From CAIKMD01 sp963702925 (GTDB lineage Bacteria; Pseudomonadota; Alphaproteobacteria; ATCC43930; CGMCC-115725), in NCBI GenBank assembly GCA_963702925.1, contig OY969771.1:4464001-4528000 (forward strand): 64,000 bases of DNA. Reading direction: 5' to 3'. A program made the position numbers and the translations under genes. The notes under the pieces are model-generated. The model saw nothing but the letters and a program-made list of their open reading frames with translations. It searched no databases and was not told the origin of the DNA. Positions within the stretch are counted from its first letter, which is position 1; every line of letters begins with the position of its first letter. Below, one piece after another: positions 25,146 to 34,209 of this stretch.

Positions 25146-25838
25146 ATGTTGCAGCTATATGACCTCGCCGGAGCCGAGCCCGATCGCCGTTTCAGCCCCT
25201 ATTGCTGGCGGATACGCATGGCGTTGGCGCATAAAAGGCTCGAGGTGGAGACCATCCCCTGGCACTTCACGGACAAAGAGCGCATCGCCTTCACCAAGCA
25301 GGGCCGGGTGCCTGTGTTGGTCGATGGCGCGCGCTGGGTCAATGATTCTTGGGCGATTGCCGACTATCTCGAAACTGCCTATCCCGACCGGCCCTCGCTG
25401 TTCGGCGGGCAGGCGGGCAGGGCGCTTGCGCGCTTCCATGCGAGCTGGGGAGACAGTGTCATGCAAGCGAGCATGCTGAAGCTCGTCGTGCTCGATATTT
25501 GGAAACATGTTGCGCCGCAGGATCGCGACTACTTCCGCACGAGCCGCGAGGAGCGTTTGGGCAAGACCCTGGAAGAGACCGTCGCCGACCGCGACCGCAC
25601 GGTCTTGGCGTTTCGCGATATCTTGCTGCCGCTGCGCCTTACCTTGAAAGGGCAAGCTTTTCTAGGCGGCGATGCACCGCTCTATGCCGATTACGCGATT
25701 TTCGGCGGATTCCAGTGGTGCCGCTGCATCAGCGACTTCAAACTGCTCGCACCCGATGATCCGGTCTTTGCTTGGCGCCAACGCATGCTCGACCTCTTCG
25801 GCGGGCTTGCTGGGGCGGCAAAAGGCTATGGCGTTTGA
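25146..25838 (+). CDS. glutathione S-transferase family protein
   Basis: This 230-residue protein has a thioredoxin-like N-terminal domain: FSPYCWRIRMALAHKRLEVETIPWHF and GRVPVLVDGARWVNDSWAIADYLE. A helical C-terminal domain follows, with FLGGDAPLYADYAIFGGFQW. The S-P-Y-C and N/D-S-x-x-I patterns resemble beta-etherase (LigE/LigF-like) and maleylacetoacetate-isomerase-like members. The substrate is unknown. It is coupled to the CopD-like gene. Confidence 0.88.
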   Translation: MLQLYDLAGAEPDRRFSPYCWRIRMALAHKRLEVETIPWHFTDKERIAFTKQGRVPVLVDGARWVNDSWAIADYLETAYPDRPSLFGGQAGRALARFHASWGDSVMQASMLKLVVLDIWKHVAPQDRDYFRTSREERLGKTLEETVADRDRTVLAFRDILLPLRLTLKGQAFLGGDAPLYADYAIFGGFQWCRCISDFKLLAPDDPVFAWRQRMLDLFGGLAGAAKGYGV

Positions 25839-25936
25839 CGCGCAAGGTCGGTTGACGCATTTCTGAAACGCAGCATACACTTGGCAAAATGCGCAAGGGC
25901 CAGTGATCGACTGGGCCCAAAAAGGGGAAACGTATC

Positions 25937-26137
25937 ATGGCGGAAAAGCCACGCAATCACGGTTGGAGCTGGTGGTATCTGCTTCTGCTGGTTCAGATCC
26001 TCCTGTGCCTTTGGGTTCCGTTCTATAACGTAGCGGAGCCGAGTTTTATCGGTATGCCGTTTTTCTACTGGTTCCAGCTGGCGCTTGTTCTTTTCGGTGC
26101 CGCGCTGACGGCGATCGTCTATTTCGTCACCGAATAA
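25937..26137 (+). CDS. DUF3311 family small membrane protein
   Basis: This 66-residue protein has two membrane helices (WWYLLLLVQILLCLWVPFY and FFYWFQLALVLFGAALTAIVYF). The pattern P-F-Y-N-x-x-x-P-x-x-x-G-x-P-F-F-Y-W-F-Q defines DUF3311. The ATG follows AAAGGGGAAA. Such proteins are nearly always encoded just before a sodium:solute symporter, as here, and are thought to be an accessory subunit. Confidence 0.9.
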   Translation: MAEKPRNHGWSWWYLLLLVQILLCLWVPFYNVAEPSFIGMPFFYWFQLALVLFGAALTAIVYFVTE

Positions 26138-26193
26138 CGGGCATCTGAAAAGCCAAATGCACCTTCACAAAACCGCTCGCTTCGGGGAACACC

Positions 26194-27738
26194 GTGCAGA
26201 ACGTCAATTGGACTGCGCTCATTATTTTCGTGTTGCTGTTCGGGTTCATCACCTGGATCGGCTTCATCTCGGCCCGTTGGCGCAAGGGCGATCTCGAGCT
26301 CCTGAGTGAATGGGGCCTGGGGGGCAGGCGTTTCGGCACGGTCGTCACCTGGTTTCTGATCGGCGGGGACGTCTACACGGCCTATACCTTCATCGCGCTT
26401 CCTGCGCTCGCTTTCGGCGCCGGTGCGGTGGCTTTTTTTGCCGTGCCCTATACGATCATGATCTATCCGATCCTGTTCGTGGTGTTTCCGCGCATGTGGC
26501 AGGTCTGCCATAAGCACGGCTATATCACTGCGGCGGATTTCATTCGCGGCCGTTATGGCAATCGCTGGCTCGCTTTAGCGATCACCTTGTCGGGCATCGT
26601 TGCCACCATGCCCTATATCGCCTTGCAGTTGGTCGGATTGCAGGTCGTGATCGGCGCGATGGGTGTTTACGGCGAAGGCTGGATCGGCGATCTGCCTTTG
26701 ATCATCGCCTTCGTCATCCTTGCCGCTTTCACCTACACCAGCGGACTGCGTGCGCCGGCGGCGATCGCGATCGTAAAGGATCTGCTGATCTATTTGACGG
26801 CCTTTGCCGCCATCATTGTCATCCCAATGGAGCTCGGCGGCTTCGGCAAGGTGTTCTCGGCCGTGCCGGCGGCGAAGCTGCTGCTGGCGGCACCGGCGGC
26901 TAACAGCACCGGCGCCTATGGTGCCTATGCCACACTCGCTCTGGGCTCCGCCATGGCGTTGTTCCTCTATCCGCATTCGATGACGGCCATTATGAGCGCG
27001 AGCAGTGGCCACGCGGTGCGCCGCAATTCTGCGATGCTCCCGCTTTACTCCTTGATGCTCGGTCTGTTGACCCTGCTCGGCTTCTTCGTGGTTGCAGCCG
27101 GCGTCGATAAGATGCCGGAATTTGCGACCGGATTCGCGCAGTTCAAATCCAATTTTGCGGCGCCGGCAATTCTGCTTTGGGCTTTCCCATCCTGGTTCGT
27201 CGGCATCGCTTTTGCCGGAATCGGGATCGGCGCGCTCGTGCCAGCCGCGATTATGTCGATCGCTGCGGCGAATCTCTATACCCGCAACATCCACCGCGAG
27301 TTCATCAACCCCAACGTTTCACCGCAACGCGAAAGCCAGATCGCGAAATGGGTCTCGCTCATCGTCAAATTCGGGGCGCTGGTTTTCGTGTTGTTCTTGC
27401 CGCTGCAATACGCGATTCAGCTGCAGCTCTTGGGCGGGATTTGGATCATTCAGACCTTCCCGGCCGTGGTGCTCGGCCTCTTCACCCGGAAGATGAACGA
27501 TTGGGCGCTGTTCTGCGGTTGGCTCACTGGAACCGTTGCAGGGACTTGGATGGCGGTGTCGATGAATTTCAACGCTACCTATCCGCTGGCCTTTGCCGGT
27601 TGGACCTTCCCCGGCTATGCCGCGCTCTATACGGTGGTATTGAACTTCGTGGTGGCTTTGGTGCTGACGCCCGTCTTTAACGCCGTCGGCGCTCGTCCCC
27701 CGGTCGACGAAACCGCAGCCGCCGACTACGTCGCCTAA
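26194..27738 (+). CDS. sodium:solute symporter, MctP-like monocarboxylate transporter
   Basis: This 514-residue protein has about 13 membrane helices of the SSSF family. The early helix has the sequence LGGRRFGTVVTWFLIGGDVYTAYTF, and residue groups such as KHGYITAADFIRGRYGNRW and LYPHSMTAIMSA are typical of MctP, the rhizobial carrier for lactate, pyruvate and alanine. It starts at GTG 26194, a short distance after the DUF3311 gene and behind CGGGGAA. The transcript likely ends at the hairpin at 27757-27781. Confidence 0.9.
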   Translation: MQNVNWTALIIFVLLFGFITWIGFISARWRKGDLELLSEWGLGGRRFGTVVTWFLIGGDVYTAYTFIALPALAFGAGAVAFFAVPYTIMIYPILFVVFPRMWQVCHKHGYITAADFIRGRYGNRWLALAITLSGIVATMPYIALQLVGLQVVIGAMGVYGEGWIGDLPLIIAFVILAAFTYTSGLRAPAAIAIVKDLLIYLTAFAAIIVIPMELGGFGKVFSAVPAAKLLLAAPAANSTGAYGAYATLALGSAMALFLYPHSMTAIMSASSGHAVRRNSAMLPLYSLMLGLLTLLGFFVVAAGVDKMPEFATGFAQFKSNFAAPAILLWAFPSWFVGIAFAGIGIGALVPAAIMSIAAANLYTRNIHREFINPNVSPQRESQIAKWVSLIVKFGALVFVLFLPLQYAIQLQLLGGIWIIQTFPAVVLGLFTRKMNDWALFCGWLTGTVAGTWMAVSMNFNATYPLAFAGWTFPGYAALYTVVLNFVVALVLTPVFNAVGARPPVDETAAADYVA

Positions 27739-27756
27739 ACGCGCCGCAGACGAATT

Positions 27757-27781
27757 GAGCGGTAACTCTCTGTTACCGCTC
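27757..27781. terminator. hairpin terminator between MctP-like gene and small minus-strand gene
   Basis: A perfect 10-bp stem, GAGCGGTAAC / GTTACCGCTC, has a 5-base loop (TCTCT). AATT lies before it and TAATT after it, which makes it AT-flanked on both sides. It sits 18 bases after the symporter stop and 7 bases before the stop of the convergent 46-residue gene. It probably serves both directions, although the T-run is weak. Confidence 0.75.
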
Positions 27782-27788
27782 TAATTCA

Positions 27789-27929
27789 TTAGTCGCGGGC
27801 GTCGCGGAGGGTGATCAGCACAAGCGAAGCGATGATGACGCCGGCAAACTCGGCGCCGGTGGAAATCTGCCCGATAAGGGCGCCGAAGAGCGTCCCAGCC
27901 AGGGTAACGGTTCCGATCAAGGTCGTCAT
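27789..27929 (-). CDS. 46-residue hydrophobic peptide
   Basis: Not recognised. From ATG 27929 the product is MTTLIGTVTLAGTLFGALIGQ followed by a second hydrophobic run (FAGVIIASLVLITLRDARD). It has one or two membrane helices and a charged C-terminus. A good GGAGGGG lies 5 bases upstream. It resembles small GlsB/YeaQ/YmgE (transglycosylase-associated) proteins cut to half length, but this is uncertain. It lies downstream of the Mo-cofactor operon on the same strand. Confidence 0.55.
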   Translation of the reverse strand: MTTLIGTVTLAGTLFGALIGQISTGAEFAGVIIASLVLITLRDARD

Positions 27930-28012
27930 GGGCCCCTCCAACCAAATTTTTGTTATGGCCGCTCCGAAAACGCCCCTGGCAGGTACTTTATTCATTCGAT
28001 TTCAAAAAAAAA

Positions 28013-29650
28013 TTAGGCGTCGATCTTGGCCGTCGCTGCGAGTTTCGCCAAGGCTTGCGGCGTGTCGATATCGGTGAGAACGCCGTCACCCTCCATTTCG
28101 ATCTCCACCACGGCTTCCGGATAGCCAGCGATCAGCTCGCGCGCGCCGATATCGCCGCCAATACCGCCCATTTCGGCGAAAAATCGCCTTGCCCACAACA
28201 CCGGATTGCCACGTTTGCCCCGCCGGGTCGGCACGACGATCGCGCGGCCTTCGACCGGGTTGAAGGCATTGATCAATCTGCCGATTTCGACCGCCGTGAC
28301 CAACGGCATGTCGCCCAAAGCGACCAAAGCGCCATCGCAGCTTTCGGGTACAGCAGCCAAGCCGCATTTCAGAGAGCTCGCTAGGCCGGTTTCATATTCA
28401 CTGTTATATACAAAGGTTACGGGAAGACCTTCGAGTACTCTCTTAACTTCATCGCACTGATGGCCGGTCACAACCAGAACCGGCGAAAGCTGTGCCGCGA
28501 GCACCGCGTCCACGGCGTGCCGAACCATGGGCTTGCCGTCGATAGCAATCAGAAGCTTGTTGAGCGCGCCCATGCGGCTCGATCGCCCGGCAGCCAAAAT
28601 CAGCCCGGCGATCTTGGAGCGGAGAGGCGCGACCGCGGCCGGCGGTCCGCCAGCCGCTATGCGTGGCAATGGCCGGGAAGGGATCTCGGTGAGGAGGCCA
28701 CCCACCCCCATGCGACGAATTACCTCAGGGCCAACCGGAAGGCCGGCGAGCAAACGCCGCAAGACCCAATCGAAACCGTTCACCTTCGGCGAGCGTGCGC
28801 ATCCGGGGAGGCCGAGGACCGGTACCGCCCCGACCCTGGCCATCAGGAGCAGATTGCCGGGATCGACCGGCATGCCGAAATGCTCGATTTCGCCGCCCAG
28901 AGAGACAACCGCGGCCGGAATAACGTCGCGCCGATCGAGTATGGCCGAAGCCCCGGCAACCAAGACCAGCTCGGCGCCGGCGTGCAGCATTTCCGTGATG
29001 ACGGGGGCGAGGCCGCTCTCGGTGTGAGGCGCGCGGCGCTCCCAGTCGAGCGTGCTGCCAAGCGCGACAAGCCGATCGCGCGTCGTCTCGACGGTCTTTC
29101 CCAGGATGCTGTCTTTGAGACCGGGGAGGGTGGTCTGAATCAGGGCGACCCGGCGCGACTGGAAAGGGGCAATGCGGAACAGCTCGGTCTTCGCGGCGGC
29201 GATCGCCAAATCGAGCGCCTCGGCACGCACCGCGAAAGGGATGATCTTGACGGTCGCGACCATCTGCTTGGCGGCGACCACGGTTCCGGGCTCGAGTGTC
29301 GCGAGCGTGATCGCCTCGTCAACGAGGTTGAACCGGTCGACTGCGTCGCGGTCAACCAAGCATAGGCCGTCGGCAGCAGCGTAGAAATTGGCGCGGCCGG
29401 TGAAAGCGGGCGCAACGGTGACGCCGGGACAGAGGAGGGAGGCCGCGACTCGGTTTGCAGCTTCGTCTTCGCCGACATCCCCCGGCTCGAGGCGCGCGGC
29501 GATGACCGTGCTTCGCCCGGCTGCCTTCAATGCCGCGATATCTGCTTCGGCGAGAACACGACCTTTTTTGAGCGCGCGCGCGCCAATCTTTACGCTGTGG
29601 GCGAGAATCGCGCCGACGGACTCGGCCAGCGGCGTCTCGCCGAATTTCAT
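28013..29650 (-). CDS. fused molybdopterin-binding (MoeA/MoaB-like) and MobA-like nucleotidyltransferase
   Basis: The protein has 545 residues in two parts. Residues 1-340 hold a molybdopterin-binding fold like MogA/MoeA, with LVLVAGASAILDRRDVIPAA and FGMPVDPGNLLLMARVG. Residues 350-540 form a MobA/MocA-type NTP transferase: LILAAGRSSRMGALNKLLIAIDGKPMVRHAVD, VVTGHQ and VALGDMPLV. MocA-type enzymes make the cytosine dinucleotide form of the molybdenum cofactor used by xanthine-oxidase-family hydroxylases. It is coupled to the XdhC-like gene by ATGA. This fusion is known in Alphaproteobacteria. Confidence 0.9.
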   Translation of the reverse strand: MKFGETPLAESVGAILAHSVKIGARALKKGRVLAEADIAALKAAGRSTVIAARLEPGDVGEDEAANRVAASLLCPGVTVAPAFTGRANFYAAADGLCLVDRDAVDRFNLVDEAITLATLEPGTVVAAKQMVATVKIIPFAVRAEALDLAIAAAKTELFRIAPFQSRRVALIQTTLPGLKDSILGKTVETTRDRLVALGSTLDWERRAPHTESGLAPVITEMLHAGAELVLVAGASAILDRRDVIPAAVVSLGGEIEHFGMPVDPGNLLLMARVGAVPVLGLPGCARSPKVNGFDWVLRRLLAGLPVGPEVIRRMGVGGLLTEIPSRPLPRIAAGGPPAAVAPLRSKIAGLILAAGRSSRMGALNKLLIAIDGKPMVRHAVDAVLAAQLSPVLVVTGHQCDEVKRVLEGLPVTFVYNSEYETGLASSLKCGLAAVPESCDGALVALGDMPLVTAVEIGRLINAFNPVEGRAIVVPTRRGKRGNPVLWARRFFAEMGGIGGDIGARELIAGYPEAVVEIEMEGDGVLTDIDTPQALAKLAATAKIDA

Positions 29651-30363
29651 GCCGCGTCGCGCTCTTTGAGCCGGTCGGCGCGCAATACCGAGGTCACTTG
29701 CCCCAAGATCGCAACCGCGATCTCGGCCGGCGAAATCGCGCCGATATTGAGCCCAACCGGGCCGTGGATACGGGCAAGATCGCCGTCCTTGAACCCGAGT
29801 TCGGCGAGGCGGCGCAAACGATTCCCATGGGTCTTTCGTGAGCCGAGCGCGCCGATGTAGAAGGCCTGGGAGCGTAGCGCTTCGGCCAAGCCGGGATCGT
29901 CGAGTTTGGGATCATGGGTGAGGGTGATGACCGCGCTGCGTTTGTCGGGCTTCAGACGATGAAGCGCCTCGTCGGGCCACTCGGTCGAAAGCTCGATCTC
30001 GGGAAAGCGTGAATCCGTGGCAAAGGCCGTGCGCGGGTCGATCACGGTGACGCGATAGCCAAGCTCGGCCGCCATGCGCGCCAAAGGCTGGGCGATATGG
30101 ACGGCACCGACGATGAAACAGCGCAGCGGCGGATTGAACACTTCGATGAAGACCTCGCCGGAGGGAGTCGCGATCGTCGTGCTGCGATCATCGGAAAGCG
30201 CCTTCGCGACCCCGTTTTTGATCGCGTCGTCGAAGGGCAGATTGCCGGTAACCTCGCTACCTTCGATCAGGCTTTGCTGACCCGATGTCAAATGGGTGGC
30301 GATCGCGGCGGGCTTGCCGGCCCGGCTTGCCGCAAGCGCCTTCTCGATATAGGCGAGCTTCAT
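29647..30363 (-). CDS. XdhC family protein, C-terminal Rossmann type
   Basis: XdhC/CoxF proteins bind the molybdenum cofactor and help insert its sulfurated form into hydroxylases. This 238-residue piece has a short N-terminal part and the Rossmann half (RCFIVGAVHIAQPLARMAAELGYRVTVIDPR, LTHDPKLDDPGLAEAL, YIGALGSRKTHGNRLRRL). The usual G-A-G-H reads G-A-V-H here. It starts at ATG 30363, overlapping the stop of the other XdhC piece by four bases, so the two halves are made together. Confidence 0.9.
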   Translation of the reverse strand: MKLAYIEKALAASRAGKPAAIATHLTSGQQSLIEGSEVTGNLPFDDAIKNGVAKALSDDRSTTIATPSGEVFIEVFNPPLRCFIVGAVHIAQPLARMAAELGYRVTVIDPRTAFATDSRFPEIELSTEWPDEALHRLKPDKRSAVITLTHDPKLDDPGLAEALRSQAFYIGALGSRKTHGNRLRRLAELGFKDGDLARIHGPVGLNIGAISPAEIAVAILGQVTSVLRADRLKERDAA

Positions 30364-30680
30364 TCCACGCGCTCCACGAAAACCTGGATCTTGCCGCCGC
30401 AAGCGAGGCCGACTTCCCAGGCTTGCTCGTTGCTGACGCCGAAGCTCAAGAGCCGCGGCTTGCCGTCCTTGATCGCCGCCTGCGCCTCGCCGATTACCGC
30501 GCCTTCGACACAGCCGCCCGAGACCGAGCCGAGGAATTCGCCGGCTTCATCGACGACGAGCTTCGAGCCGACCGGCCGGGGCGAGGACCCCCAGGTCGTC
30601 ACCACCGTCGCCAACGCAACGCCTTTGCCCGATTTCTTCCAACTCTCAGCCTGATCCAGAATCTCTTGATTGTCGTTCAT
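30360..30680 (-). CDS. XdhC/CoxI N-terminal domain protein
   Basis: This 106-residue protein corresponds to the N-terminal half of XdhC: VALATVVTTWGSSPRPVGSKLVV, then GSVSGGCVEGAVIGEA, with the conserved Cys in GGCVE. A second Cys is in GLACGGKIQVFVE. It would work with the partner piece as a split XdhC. It lies 4 bases after coxE and overlaps the downstream piece. Confidence 0.92.
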   Translation of the reverse strand: MNDNQEILDQAESWKKSGKGVALATVVTTWGSSPRPVGSKLVVDEAGEFLGSVSGGCVEGAVIGEAQAAIKDGKPRLLSFGVSNEQAWEVGLACGGKIQVFVERVE

Positions 30681-30684
30681 CTTC

Positions 30685-31914
30685 CTACCCCGCTTCCCGC
30701 CAGGCCGCCGCCGCCTCGAGGCGACGCGGACCCGGCCGCGCTAAAGCTTTAACCAACTCGTCGAGGCTCGCCAGATTATGGACCGGACGAAACTCGTCGA
30801 CATGCGGCAAGATCGCCCGCATACCCAAAGATTTGGGCGCGAACCCCTCGTAACGCAACAGCGGATTGAGCCAAATCAGCCGGCGACAGGATTTGTGCAA
30901 CCGCTCTATCTCATGGGATATACCGGCCCCGGCGTCCCTGTCGAGTCCGTCGGTGATCAATAGCACGATCGCACCCTGGCCAAGGACGCGGCGCGACCAA
31001 TTGTGGTTAAAATCGGCGAGGCACTGGCCGATCCGCGTGCCCCCCGACCAGTCGTCGACCGCGTGCGCGACTTTGTCGAGCGCCACGTCGATATCCTTGT
31101 AACGCAGATAACGCGTCACGTTGGAGAGCCGCGTCCCGAAGAGAAAGGTATGAACCCGGTCGCGGTCGTTGGTCACCGCGTGCATGAAATGGAGAAATAT
31201 CCGGCTGTAGCGGCTCATCGAGCCGGAAATATCGCACAGCACGACGAGCGGCGGCGGCCTCGTCTGGCGCTTCTTGCGTTTCAAAGTGATGAACCCGCCG
31301 CCGCGCAGCTGAGCGCGCATGGTAGCGCGCAAATCGACCCTTGTGCCGCGCTGGTCGGGGGCGAAGCGTCGCGTCTGCAAATCGGCGAGGGGCAGGGCGA
31401 GGCGCGCCAGAGCCTTTTTCGCCAGATCGACCTCTTCGCCGGACATCTTCTCGAAATCCATTTCACGCAAGGCTTCTTGCGCCGAAAAGCTCATGGCGGC
31501 GTCGAGCTCGATCTCGGTTTCACCTTCCTCTTCCTTGCCGTCGCCCTCGCCTTGCAGCGCCTCGGCGAGGCGACGGTTCATCTCCTCGCCTTTTTCGGGC
31601 TCCTGCGGAGCAAAGCCCGGCAACATGAGCGCGAGCATCTTTTCGAGCAGTTGCGGATTGCGCCAGAAAATGTGAAACGCTTGGTCGAACAGTTCCTCCT
31701 GGTCATGGCGGTTGACGAACACCGCGTGCAGGGTCCAATAGAAATCGCGCCGGTTCTGCAGGCCGACGGCGCGCACGGCTTGAAGCGCGTCGAGCACCTT
31801 GCCCGGACCGATCGGCAAGCCGGCGGCGCGCAAGGCACGCGCGAAATACATGATGTTCTGAAAGAGGCGCCCGCCCTCTTCCGGGGCGCTCGGCGGCTGC
31901 GCGAGGCCTTCCAT
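30685..31914 (-). CDS. coxE: CoxE-like von Willebrand factor A protein
   Basis: This 409-residue protein has a C-terminal VWA domain (about residues 215-395) with the metal-ion site DISGSMSRYSRIFLHFMHAV, and VLLITDGLDRDAG. The N-terminal half is helical and acidic (EGEGDGKEEEGETEIELD). CoxE acts with the AAA+ protein CoxD in assembling the Mo-Cu centre of CO dehydrogenase in Oligotropha; relatives mature other molybdenum hydroxylases. It starts 13 bases after coxD. Confidence 0.9.
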   Translation of the reverse strand: MEGLAQPPSAPEEGGRLFQNIMYFARALRAAGLPIGPGKVLDALQAVRAVGLQNRRDFYWTLHAVFVNRHDQEELFDQAFHIFWRNPQLLEKMLALMLPGFAPQEPEKGEEMNRRLAEALQGEGDGKEEEGETEIELDAAMSFSAQEALREMDFEKMSGEEVDLAKKALARLALPLADLQTRRFAPDQRGTRVDLRATMRAQLRGGGFITLKRKKRQTRPPPLVVLCDISGSMSRYSRIFLHFMHAVTNDRDRVHTFLFGTRLSNVTRYLRYKDIDVALDKVAHAVDDWSGGTRIGQCLADFNHNWSRRVLGQGAIVLLITDGLDRDAGAGISHEIERLHKSCRRLIWLNPLLRYEGFAPKSLGMRAILPHVDEFRPVHNLASLDELVKALARPGPRRLEAAAAWREAG

Positions 31915-31927
31915 CGCCTTCCCGCCG

Positions 31928-32842
31928 TCAGCCGCTTGCGGCGAGCTCGGCTTTGACCTGCGTCAGCAGGCGCTCGGCCTCGCTGCCTTGAATCTTGGCG
32001 ATGTCGTCTTGGTACTTGAGCAGCACGCCGAGCGTGTCGTTGATGGCCTCGGGCGTAAGTGCAAGCACGTCGAGCTGCGTCAGGGCATGCGCCCAATCGA
32101 TGGTTTCGGCGACGCCCGGCAGTTTGAAGAGATCTTGCGTCTTGCGGAGCTTCTGCACGAAGGCGACGACTTCCTTGCTTAGCCCCGCCGCGGTCTCTGG
32201 CGCTTTGAGATTTAGTATCTGGATCTCGCGCTCGGCGCTCGGATAGTCGATCCAGTAATAAAAACAACGGCGTTTCAGCGCGTCGTGAATTTCGCGCGTG
32301 CGATTCGATGTGATGATGACGATCGGCGGATGTTCGGCTTTGATCGAACCGATCTCCGGGATGGTGATCTGATAGTCGGACAACACTTCGAGCAAGAATG
32401 CCTCGAACGGCTCATCGGTGCGGTCGAGCTCGTCGATCAGCAGCACCGGCGGCCCTTCGATGGAGGGCTCGAGCGCCTGCAAAAGCGGCCGCTTGATGAG
32501 AAAGCGATCGGTGAAGATTTCCTCCTCGACCGTGTCCTTGCTTTCCGCGCCACCTTCCGCGAGGCGAATTTCGATCATCTGGCGCGAGTAGTTCCATTCA
32601 TAGACCGCGGAGGCGAGATCGAGGCCTTCATAGCATTGCAGGCGGATGAGGCGACGCCCCAAGGTCTCGGCCAACACTTTGGCGATCTCGGTCTTTCCGA
32701 CCCCGGCTTCGCCTTCGAGGAAGAGCGGCCGGTTGAGGGTGAGCGCCAAGTAGATCGCGGTCGCGAGACTGCGATCCGAAACATATTGACCGCTGCTCAA
32801 AAGGGCGAGGGTGTCGCTGACCGAGCGGGGGGCGGAAGCCAT
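31928..32842 (-). CDS. coxD: CoxD-like MoxR-family AAA+ ATPase
   Basis: This 304-residue AAA+ ATPase starts at ATG 32842 (MASAPRSVSDTLALLSSGQYV). It has Walker A GEAGVGKTEIAK (about residue 45), Walker B VLLIDELDRTDEPFEAFLLE, sensor 1 VIITSNRTREIHDALKRRCFYYWIDYP, and the MoxR-like lid. It forms a chaperone pair with the VWA protein CoxE. It heads a five-gene minus-strand operon for molybdenum-enzyme maturation. A 59-codon upstream extension of the frame is rejected as non-coding. Confidence 0.92.
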   Translation of the reverse strand: MASAPRSVSDTLALLSSGQYVSDRSLATAIYLALTLNRPLFLEGEAGVGKTEIAKVLAETLGRRLIRLQCYEGLDLASAVYEWNYSRQMIEIRLAEGGAESKDTVEEEIFTDRFLIKRPLLQALEPSIEGPPVLLIDELDRTDEPFEAFLLEVLSDYQITIPEIGSIKAEHPPIVIITSNRTREIHDALKRRCFYYWIDYPSAEREIQILNLKAPETAAGLSKEVVAFVQKLRKTQDLFKLPGVAETIDWAHALTQLDVLALTPEAINDTLGVLLKYQDDIAKIQGSEAERLLTQVKAELAASG

Positions 32843-33050
32843 GGGAACTCGTTTGTAGCCGGGCAGAGGCCCTGTTTTAGAGGAAACCGCCCTCCTATCC
32901 AAGCAGGAACCGGCCCAGCGCGAACCGGCCCAGCCTTTCGGGCGGCGATCGCGTGGTCCGCTTCTCACCCGGCCATGAAATCGCGCGGCGGGAGTGCTAT
33001 CCTGGCGCCAAGCGGTCAACGCGGATTATTTGCGGAGGAAAGGCTCGGCC

Positions 33051-34151
33051 ATGGCTGAAATCGACTTTGCCCTTTGGGATGCCGTCGGCGGATATTCCGG
33101 CCGCGACGAGAACATGGCCGATGTCTATGACGAGCATATCAAGCTTGCGCAGGAGATCGAGCAGGCCGGCTGGCACTCCTATTTCGTCATCGAACACCAG
33201 AACTCCCCGATCGGACGAATCACGGCGCCCAGCGTCTTTCTAACCGCGGTGGCGCGCGCCACCAGCAGCTTGCGTATTGGCGCGATGATGTGGCAACTGC
33301 CGTTCTATCACCCAATCCGCTTGGCGCAGGAAGTCGCGATGCTCGACCAGCTTTCGCGCGGCCGGGTCGAGTTCGGCACGGGCATCGGCGTGCACGAGCA
33401 CGAATTCATCCGTTGGGGCGTCGATTACTATCAACGTGCGGCGATATCGGGTGAGGTTCTGCAGGTCGTCAAGATGGCATGGGCGCAGGACGAGGTCACG
33501 TTCCGCGGAAAGTATTTCCAATTCGACGAAGCGTTGCCCCATCCCAAGCCTTACCAGAAACCGCATCCGCCGATCTGGGCCGCGGTCCATAGCAACCCGG
33601 CGATCGAATTCGCGGCGCGGAACAATTTCCACGTCGCGCAGAATCTCGACACCGACGAGGTTGTGGCGCAGAAATTCGATCTCTATCGTAAAATTTGGCG
33701 CGAATGCGGCCATGCCGGGCCGATGCCGCGTATCTTCCTACAACGCCAAGTCCATGTCGCGGAGACGGACGAAAAGGCGCATGCCGAAGCACGGCAGTTT
33801 CTCGCGGCGCGCGAAGGCGGGGCGGTGCCAGTCGGCGGCGGGCCATTGGATAAAACGCGGATCGGCTGGGGCACGCATGCCCGCGGCATGGGACGGGACA
33901 GCGAACGGCCCGACGACAAGGCGCGCGGCGAAACCATTGCCAAATCGGCGCGCAGCTATGAATTCAGCCTCGAGAACGGACTCGCCATCGTTGGCAGTCC
34001 CGATACCGTGATCCGTACCTTGAAGGAAAGCAAAAAGCGGATCGGCTATGACATTCTTTGCACCAATCACGAGATCGGTCTGATGCCGCCCGCCATGGTG
34101 CGGAATTCGATCCGCCTTTTGAGCAAGGAAGTCGTTCCGGCGTTCAAATAA
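33051..34151 (+). CDS. LLM-class flavin-dependent monooxygenase/oxidoreductase
   Basis: This luciferase-like TIM-barrel protein has 366 residues. Features are YFVIEHQNSP, RIGAMMWQLPFYHPIRLAQEVAMLDQLSRGRVEFGTGIGVHEHEF, FRGKYFQFDEALPHPKPYQKPHPPIWAA, and the C-terminal AIVGSPDTVIRTL. Such enzymes use FMNH2 or F420. The substrate is unknown. It is the only plus-strand gene between the two halves of the cox cluster, just where coxL might be expected. Confidence 0.9.
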   Translation: MAEIDFALWDAVGGYSGRDENMADVYDEHIKLAQEIEQAGWHSYFVIEHQNSPIGRITAPSVFLTAVARATSSLRIGAMMWQLPFYHPIRLAQEVAMLDQLSRGRVEFGTGIGVHEHEFIRWGVDYYQRAAISGEVLQVVKMAWAQDEVTFRGKYFQFDEALPHPKPYQKPHPPIWAAVHSNPAIEFAARNNFHVAQNLDTDEVVAQKFDLYRKIWRECGHAGPMPRIFLQRQVHVAETDEKAHAEARQFLAAREGGAVPVGGGPLDKTRIGWGTHARGMGRDSERPDDKARGETIAKSARSYEFSLENGLAIVGSPDTVIRTLKESKKRIGYDILCTNHEIGLMPPAMVRNSIRLLSKEVVPAFK

Positions 34152-34156
34152 GCAAA

Positions 34157-34186
34157 GAGGGCGCCTCCCACGCGGGAAACGCCCTC
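34157..34186. terminator. hairpin between convergent LLM gene and coxM
   Basis: The outer stem is GAGGGCG / CGCCCTC, with an inner TCCC-ACGC-GGGA stem. The hairpin starts 6 bases after the LLM stop and ends 24 bases before the coxM stop. The sequence after it on the plus strand is GTTATAAG, so only a short T-containing tail. It probably ends both transcripts. Confidence 0.7.
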
Positions 34187-34209
34187 GTTATAAGAACCGA
34201 AAGACGGAG

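Noticed and set aside
28003..28012. A run of nine A/T just after the MoeA/MobA fusion as a terminator
   Set aside because: No stable hairpin precedes the T-run on the minus strand, so it is not scored as a terminator.
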